Below the pieces are notes generated by a model. It was not told the DNA's origin and made no database searches. It saw nothing but the letters and a program-made list of their open reading frames with translations. Below are positions 15,181 to 20,054 of a DNA stretch of 20,054 bases, one piece after another (the first letter of the stretch is position 1; the number at the start of each line of letters is the position of its first letter). Source of the DNA: Bacteroidota bacterium (GTDB lineage: Bacteria > Bacteroidota > Bacteroidia > Flavobacteriales > Flavobacteriaceae). The translations under genes were made by a program, and so were the position numbers. The DNA is taken from positions 1 through 20,054 of the forward strand of contig JAACDD010000103.1 of assembly GCA_009937085.1 (NCBI GenBank), in the 5' to 3' direction.

Positions 15181-17280
15181 ATGTCAGTGCTTCTTCAAAA
15201 ACCGATTGATTACCTGAAAGGCGTTGGGCCAAATAGAGCGCAACTGCTTAAAAAAGAATTGGGTATATACACATTGCAAGACTTGCTGTATTTTTTCCCA
15301 CACCGCTATATTGATCGCAGTCAGCACTTTACGCCAAGTCAATTGCCAAAAACCACTGCCGAAGTGCAAGTACTTGGCAGTATAACTCACTTAGAAACCG
15401 TAAAGCAAAAACGAGGAAGTAGATTGGTTGCTACATTTTCAGATGGTCAAAACAACATAGAATTGGTATGGTTTCGCGGGCATCAATGGATTCAAAAGTC
15501 ATTACAGCTAAACAAACCTTACATGGCTTTTGGACGATTGAATTGGTTTGGACGTAAATGTTCTATTGCACATCCCGAGTTAGAATTTTTTGAAGACCAC
15601 AAAGAACGAAAAGGAAATTTTCAACCTATCTATTCGTCCACAGAGCTACTTACAAAAACTGGTGTTTCGCAGAAGGTAACCCGCCAAATTATGGTGCACT
15701 TGTTTGAAGAAATTGGCAGTGGCGTACAAGAAGTATTACCCGCTTCTATGCTTCAGCAGTACCGTTTAATGGATAAAAACAACGCACTTACAACCATTCA
15801 TTTTCCCAAAAATCAAGAAGCGTTGGCCCTTGCACAATATCGTATGAAGTTTGAAGAACTATTCTTTGTACAACTACAACTAGGGCTAAAAAGACTGCAT
15901 CGAAAACAACATTTAAAGGGAATTCCATTTCCAGAAGTTGGTGATTATTTCAATTCCTTTTTTCACAACCACCTTCCCTTTTCGCTGACAGCGGCACAAA
16001 AACGTGTTGTGCGTGAAATTCGCACCGACCTTAAAAGTGAAGCCCAAATGAATCGATTGTTACAAGGGGATGTGGGCTCAGGAAAAACCATTGTTGCTAT
16101 ATTGTGTATGCTTATGGCGCTTGATAATGGAAAACAGGCCACACTTGTTGCTCCTACTGAAATTTTGGCGCAGCAACACTTTACAAGCATCCAGGAATTA
16201 CTAAAACCCCTAAACGTAAACGTTGCACTTCTTACAGGCTCGGTCAAAAAAAGTGCGCGTGTGCCGCTATTAGAGCAATTAGCAGATGGAAGTTTGCAAA
16301 TTCTTATTGGTACGCATGCAATATTAGAACAGCCCGTAACATTTAAACAACTCGGTTTGGCAATTGTAGATGAGCAACACCGCTTTGGTGTGGCACAGCG
16401 TGCCAAACTGTGGCGGAAAAATGTCATACCGCCCAATATTTTAGTCATGACTGCAACGCCAATACCAAGAACGTTGGCCATGACTGCCTACGGTGATTTA
16501 GAAGTGTCTATTCTTGATGAACTCCCACCGGGCAGAAAACCGATTACCACCTTACACAGAAATGACAGTAAGCGTTTGGCTATTTTTCAGTTTATGCGTG
16601 AGGAAATCGCAAAGGGAAGACAGGTTTATATTGTCTATCCACTAATTCAAGAATCTGATGTTTTAGATTATAAAGATTTGATGGATGGTTACGAAAGTAT
16701 TGTTCGAGAATTTCCACTCCCCGATTATCAAGTTAGCATTGTTCACGGTAAAATGAGCGCTGAAGACAAAGCTTTTGAAATGGAACGATTTGTTTCGGGT
16801 AAAACGCAAATCATGGTAGCCACAACAGTTATTGAAGTAGGTGTCAATGTTCCCAATGCAAGTATTATGATTATTGAAAGTGCTGAGCGATTTGGCCTAT
16901 CGCAATTGCACCAATTACGCGGTCGTGTGGGACGTGGTGCAAGTAAAAGTTATTGTGTGTTGATGACAGGAAATAAACTAAGTCTGGATGCACAAACACG
17001 GATTCAAACCATGGTGCGCTCACAAGATGGATTTGAACTTGCTGAAGTTGACCTATCGCTTCGTGGTCCCGGAGATTTGATGGGAACACAACAAAGCGGT
17101 GTACTCCCTTTTTTAATTGCGAATCTGAAAAAAGATAGTGATATACTTAAAACGGTTCGATATGCCGTAGATGAAGTCCTTCAAAACGACCCTACATTAA
17201 TGCTAGAAAAGAATACCGTTTTGCGTACTGCACTGGCACTTTCACAACAAGGAAAATCAATTTGGAAGTACATTGGATGA
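15181..17280 (+). CDS. recG: ATP-dependent DNA helicase RecG
   Basis: RecG is the fork-remodelling helicase that regresses stalled forks and processes branched DNA such as Holliday junctions and R-loops. The 699-residue product has the family order: an N-terminal region with PIDYLKGVGPNRAQLLKKEL (helix-hairpin-helix-like start), an OB-fold wedge domain at about 60-160, then two superfamily 2 helicase domains. Motifs seen are Walker A GDVGSGKT at 296-303, DEQH at 397-400 with the following RFG, TATPIPRT from residue 424, TTVIEVGVNVPNA, and QLRGRVGRG. The C-terminal TRG-like region (GPGDLMGTQQSG) is present. The start is ATG at 15181. The pheT promoter elements begin one base after its stop, so pheT is probably transcribed separately, although read-through from recG is possible since no hairpin separates them. 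Confidence 0.97.
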   Translation: MSVLLQKPIDYLKGVGPNRAQLLKKELGIYTLQDLLYFFPHRYIDRSQHFTPSQLPKTTAEVQVLGSITHLETVKQKRGSRLVATFSDGQNNIELVWFRGHQWIQKSLQLNKPYMAFGRLNWFGRKCSIAHPELEFFEDHKERKGNFQPIYSSTELLTKTGVSQKVTRQIMVHLFEEIGSGVQEVLPASMLQQYRLMDKNNALTTIHFPKNQEALALAQYRMKFEELFFVQLQLGLKRLHRKQHLKGIPFPEVGDYFNSFFHNHLPFSLTAAQKRVVREIRTDLKSEAQMNRLLQGDVGSGKTIVAILCMLMALDNGKQATLVAPTEILAQQHFTSIQELLKPLNVNVALLTGSVKKSARVPLLEQLADGSLQILIGTHAILEQPVTFKQLGLAIVDEQHRFGVAQRAKLWRKNVIPPNILVMTATPIPRTLAMTAYGDLEVSILDELPPGRKPITTLHRNDSKRLAIFQFMREEIAKGRQVYIVYPLIQESDVLDYKDLMDGYESIVREFPLPDYQVSIVHGKMSAEDKAFEMERFVSGKTQIMVATTVIEVGVNVPNASIMIIESAERFGLSQLHQLRGRVGRGASKSYCVLMTGNKLSLDAQTRIQTMVRSQDGFELAEVDLSLRGPGDLMGTQQSGVLPFLIANLKKDSDILKTVRYAVDEVLQNDPTLMLEKNTVLRTALALSQQGKSIWKYIG

Positions 17281-17281
17281 A

Positions 17282-17311
17282 TTGTGTACTAAAAACATCG
17301 GTGTATCTTTG
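17282..17311 (+). promoter_or_regulatory. Promoter of pheT
   Basis: TTG at 17282-17284 and TATCTTTG at 17304-17311 are separated by exactly 19 bp, the arrangement expected for the housekeeping sigma factor of Bacteroidota (-33 TTG, -7 TAnnTTTG). The start codon lies 17 bp beyond the box, giving a leader of roughly 10 to 13 bases. Confidence 0.75.
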
Positions 17312-17328
17312 CAGCTTAAATAATAATC

Positions 17329-19737
17329 ATGTACATCTCGTATAATTGGCTTCGCGATTTTATTCAAACAGACTTAAGCGCTGAGGAAGTGAGCACACTA
17401 CTTACCGACTTAGGTTTAGAAGTGGAAGGTATTGATGAATATCAATCCATAAAAGGGGGCTTAGCAGGTGTGGTGATTGGAAAAGTTTTAAGCTGCGAAA
17501 AACACCAAAATGCAGATAAATTAAAGGTAACTCAAGTAGATATTGGCCTTGAGGAATCTGTACAAATTGTTTGTGGCGCGCCGAATGTTGCCGCAGGACA
17601 AACTGTAGCTGTCGCTACTGTTGGCACTACATTGTACACTGATTCGGGAGAATCTTTCGAAATTAAAAAAAGTAAGATTCGAGGAGAGGTAAGTCACGGA
17701 ATGATTTGCGCCGAAGATGAACTTGGACTTGGAACCAATCATGAAGGTATTATGGTGCTTGAAAATCATCATAAAGCGGGAACAGCTTGTGGAGAAGTAT
17801 TTTCAATTATCACAGATCAAGTTTTTGAAATTGGACTTACACCAAACCGCTCTGACGCCATGAGTCATTACGGCGTTGCAAGAGATTTGCGTGCTGCGCT
17901 ATTGCAGACCAACGAAATTCCGGCCTTAATCACCCCTTCTATCAGTTCATTTCGAACCGATAATTACAGCGGTGCAATTCAAATAGATGTTAAAGATAAT
18001 GATGCGGCACCACGCTATTGCGGACTACGGATTTCTGGAGTCGAGGTAAAGCCGTCGCCAGAGCATATTCAGCATCGACTAAAAGCTATTGGAGTAAAAC
18101 CCATCAACAATATTGTAGACGCTACAAACTATGTACTTCACGAGTTGGGACAACCCCTACATGCATTTGATGCAGGGAAAATCACAAGTGGAATTGTGCG
18201 TGTGCAAAAACTTAAAGAAGGAACTCCTTTTGTAACACTCGACGGGATCGAACGTAAACTAAGCAATGAAGACTTAATGATTTGCGACGGGGATGCGCCC
18301 ATGTGCTTAGCAGGTGTTTTTGGTGGATTAGCATCAGGGGTTACCGAAAATACGACCGAAATATTTTTAGAAAGTGCCTATTTTGATCCGATTAGCATTC
18401 GTAAAACGGCGAAACGCCACGGCTTGAGTACTGACGCCTCATTTCGTTATGAGCGCAGTATTGATATCGAATTGGTAAAATATGCCTTAAAGCGTACAGC
18501 ATTGCTTATTCAAGAAGTGGCTGGAGGTGTATTTTCATCTGAAATTATTGATGAATACCGTTCTAAGCAAGAACCCCATCAAGTATTGTTGAAGTTTGAA
18601 TACATGAACAATTTGATTGGCTATGAAATTCCAAGAGAAACGGTTAAGAAAATTTTACAAGGGTTAGATATTAAAGTCACAAACGTAACGGAAACTTCAA
18701 TTGGATTAGAAGTACCTACGTATCGTGCAGATGTGCGCAGACCAGCAGATGTAGTGGAAGAAATTCTACGCGTGTATGGATACAACAACATTCCAACGGG
18801 GACAAAACTTAACAGTTCGGTTCCTGATTTCCGCAAGCAATTATCAAATCAACACCAACAACGCATTGCTCAACAGCTTGTGGCGCAAGGTTTTTATGAA
18901 TTGTATAATAATTCATTGACAACTCCAAAACACGACGCAAATGTCGAAGAAATGGTAACGATTTTAAATCCACTAAGCAGCGAACTTTCTGTAATGCGCA
19001 CCAATATGCTTTACGGAATGCTAGAGTCCATACAATTCAATACCAATCGCCAACAACAGAACTTGCGCTTTTTTGAATTTGGAAACACCTATCATAAAAC
19101 CGAAACTGGCACCAAACAAACGGCAACACTCGGCATCGCTGTTACCGGACAGCAACTTCCAAATCATTGGACAGTAGCAGAACAAAAATCTGATTTTTTC
19201 TTTTTAAAGGGAGTTATCCAAACACTGTTCCAACGCCTTGGAATAGATGTGAAAGAAACCCCTGGAAAAAATACCCATTACAAAGAATCAATCGATTTTC
19301 ACTTTAAAGAAAAGCACATTGGTTCGCTTGGGCTGGTAAATATTGATGCCTTTAAAGGGTTGGCAATTGAACAAGACGTAATTGCGTGTACCATAGCAAT
19401 GGAACCTATTTTAAACAACGCAAATCAAAACATCAAAGTTGCACATTTATCCAAATTCCCTTCTGTGCATCGCGATTTAGCACTTTTAGTGAATACAAAC
19501 ACCAGTTTTGAAGAGTTGTATCAAATTGCACAAAAGACAGAACGAAATATGCTTAAAAGCGTAGCGCTTTTTGATGTATTTACAGGGAAAGGAATACCTG
19601 ATGGGAAAAAATCATACGCATTGAGCTTTACGTTAAGTGATAATAACAAGACGTTGACCGACAAACAAATTGATAAAACCATGCAACGAATTGCGCAACA
19701 GTACGAAAAACAGTTAGGCGCAACACTTCGTCAATAG
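17329..19737 (+). CDS. pheT: Phenylalanine--tRNA ligase beta subunit
   Basis: PheT pairs with PheS (not in the window) as an alpha2-beta2 enzyme that charges tRNA-Phe; the beta subunit recognises the tRNA and edits mischarged tyrosine. The 802 residues match the full-length bacterial form. In order: an N-terminal start MYISYNWLRDFI, an OB-fold tRNA-binding domain at about 40-155 (HQNADKLKV, CGAPNV), the B3/B4 editing domain at about 200-390 (NNIVDATNYVLHELGQPLHA), the B5 domain at about 400-475, the inactive synthetase-like core to about 690, and the C-terminal ferredoxin-fold anticodon-binding domain from about 703 (LSKFPSVHRDLALLV). The absence of pheS beside it is common in Bacteroidota. 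The start is ATG at 17329. Confidence 0.98.
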   Translation: MYISYNWLRDFIQTDLSAEEVSTLLTDLGLEVEGIDEYQSIKGGLAGVVIGKVLSCEKHQNADKLKVTQVDIGLEESVQIVCGAPNVAAGQTVAVATVGTTLYTDSGESFEIKKSKIRGEVSHGMICAEDELGLGTNHEGIMVLENHHKAGTACGEVFSIITDQVFEIGLTPNRSDAMSHYGVARDLRAALLQTNEIPALITPSISSFRTDNYSGAIQIDVKDNDAAPRYCGLRISGVEVKPSPEHIQHRLKAIGVKPINNIVDATNYVLHELGQPLHAFDAGKITSGIVRVQKLKEGTPFVTLDGIERKLSNEDLMICDGDAPMCLAGVFGGLASGVTENTTEIFLESAYFDPISIRKTAKRHGLSTDASFRYERSIDIELVKYALKRTALLIQEVAGGVFSSEIIDEYRSKQEPHQVLLKFEYMNNLIGYEIPRETVKKILQGLDIKVTNVTETSIGLEVPTYRADVRRPADVVEEILRVYGYNNIPTGTKLNSSVPDFRKQLSNQHQQRIAQQLVAQGFYELYNNSLTTPKHDANVEEMVTILNPLSSELSVMRTNMLYGMLESIQFNTNRQQQNLRFFEFGNTYHKTETGTKQTATLGIAVTGQQLPNHWTVAEQKSDFFFLKGVIQTLFQRLGIDVKETPGKNTHYKESIDFHFKEKHIGSLGLVNIDAFKGLAIEQDVIACTIAMEPILNNANQNIKVAHLSKFPSVHRDLALLVNTNTSFEELYQIAQKTERNMLKSVALFDVFTGKGIPDGKKSYALSFTLSDNNKTLTDKQIDKTMQRIAQQYEKQLGATLRQ

Positions 19738-19761
19738 TATTGTTTATCGATGTTTAAACAC

Positions 19762-19791
19762 TTGATTATTTGTAAGTTATGTGTATATTTG
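19762..19791 (+). promoter_or_regulatory. Promoter of the gene behind pheT
   Basis: TTG at 19762-19764 and TATATTTG at 19784-19791 are 19 bp apart, the same geometry as the pheT promoter. The next ATG is 22 bp beyond the box. This indicates that the following gene is an independent transcription unit. Confidence 0.75.
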
Positions 19792-19813
19792 AGTATTGCT
19801 AAAAGAAAATAAT

Positions 19814-20054
19814 ATGTTTGCGTCTACCGATATCCGTCAAAAGTTAGATCAGCTGAGAGTCAAAACTTCTTTCAAAAAAGCTGTACTGCCAAAAAATAAT
19901 TTTAATATTGATAAAATTGAAGCGAATCGCATTTATCATATTGATCAAATAAAAACCATTTGTATCATTTATAGATTGCGTTTTTTAGATGCCAATTTGT
20001 TTAAAGGACAGTTTCCCATTGAAGCAGTTGAGGAAATTAAAGCCATTGAAAAAA
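19814..20054 (+). CDS. Unidentified protein, N-terminal part
   Basis: An open frame starts with ATG at 19814 and runs off the window after 80 full codons. The translation begins MFASTDIRQKLDQLRVKTSF and continues as a charged, soluble sequence with KIEANRIYHID and ICIIYRLRFLDANLFKGQFP; no signal peptide or membrane helix is visible. An A-rich leader (AAAAGAAAATAAT) precedes the ATG instead of a Shine-Dalgarno site, as is usual in Bacteroidota, and a good TTG-N19-TAnnTTTG promoter lies upstream. The sequence resembles conserved hypothetical proteins I associate loosely with Flavobacteriaceae, but I cannot name a family or function. Confidence 0.7.
   Translation, partial: MFASTDIRQKLDQLRVKTSFKKAVLPKNNFNIDKIEANRIYHIDQIKTICIIYRLRFLDANLFKGQFPIEAVEEIKAIEK

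Noticed and set aside
15963..16481. 172-aa open frame on the minus strand inside recG
   Set aside because: It is antisense to conserved helicase motifs of recG, is cysteine/serine-rich without domain character, and has no promoter; a shadow frame.
19741..19760. TGTTTA/TAAACA inverted repeat and the palindrome TGTTTAAACA behind pheT
   Set aside because: The 6-bp stem is A/T-only apart from one G-C pair and has no T run, so it is unlikely to be an intrinsic terminator; the palindrome alone is expected by chance in such DNA.
1..20054. CRISPR array, toxin-antitoxin pair, insertion sequence, phage or defence genes
   Set aside because: No regularly spaced repeats, transposase or integrase motifs, terminal inverted repeats or defence domains were seen. 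The helicases are complete housekeeping UvrD/PcrA and RecG proteins.

Overview
The window looks like chromosomal core DNA from a member of the Bacteroidota, most likely the family Flavobacteriaceae. The protein sequences read as flavobacterial (UvrA, RecG, PheT, MnmE, a YfhO-family protein). Shine-Dalgarno sequences are mostly absent. Several genes are preceded by the Bacteroidota promoter element TAnnTTTG, twice with TTG exactly 19 bp upstream. No rRNA, tRNA, CRISPR array, insertion sequence or integrase was found.

Layout. (1) 1-1095: 3' two fifths of uvrA, running in from the left. (2) 1079-6163, minus strand: a tightly overlapping operon transcribed yfhO-like > glycosyltransferase > flippase, probably making and exporting a surface glycan. 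(3) 6164-6223: a 60-bp divergent control region with a TAnnTTTG box on each strand. (4) 6224-9833, plus strand: an outer-membrane barrel protein with a strongly basic tail, a GNAT-fold protein and mnmE, joined by 4-bp overlaps. (5) 9834-10037: a 204-bp gap without a gene. (6) 10038-10392, minus strand: two overlapping genes for tiny membrane proteins, one of only 57 aa. (7) 10481-12740, plus strand: an FHS-family sugar transporter, then an OmpA-type lipoprotein ending in a strong hairpin terminator. (8) 12788-15085, minus strand: a UvrD/PcrA helicase. (9) 15181-19737, plus strand: recG and pheT. (10) 19814-20054: start of an unidentified conserved-looking gene with its own promoter.

How it fits together. 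Three genes serve DNA repair and replication-fork processing (uvrA, uvrD/pcrA, recG), two serve translation (mnmE, pheT), and the rest concern the envelope. The envelope genes form two blocks that diverge from 6164-6223. I see no convincing undescribed system such as a defence island. The parts most worth a second look are the three-gene glycan operon, the barrel protein with its basic tail coupled to a GNAT-fold gene, the pair of tiny membrane proteins, and the gap behind mnmE, a gene whose 3' end is a known integration target in other bacteria.
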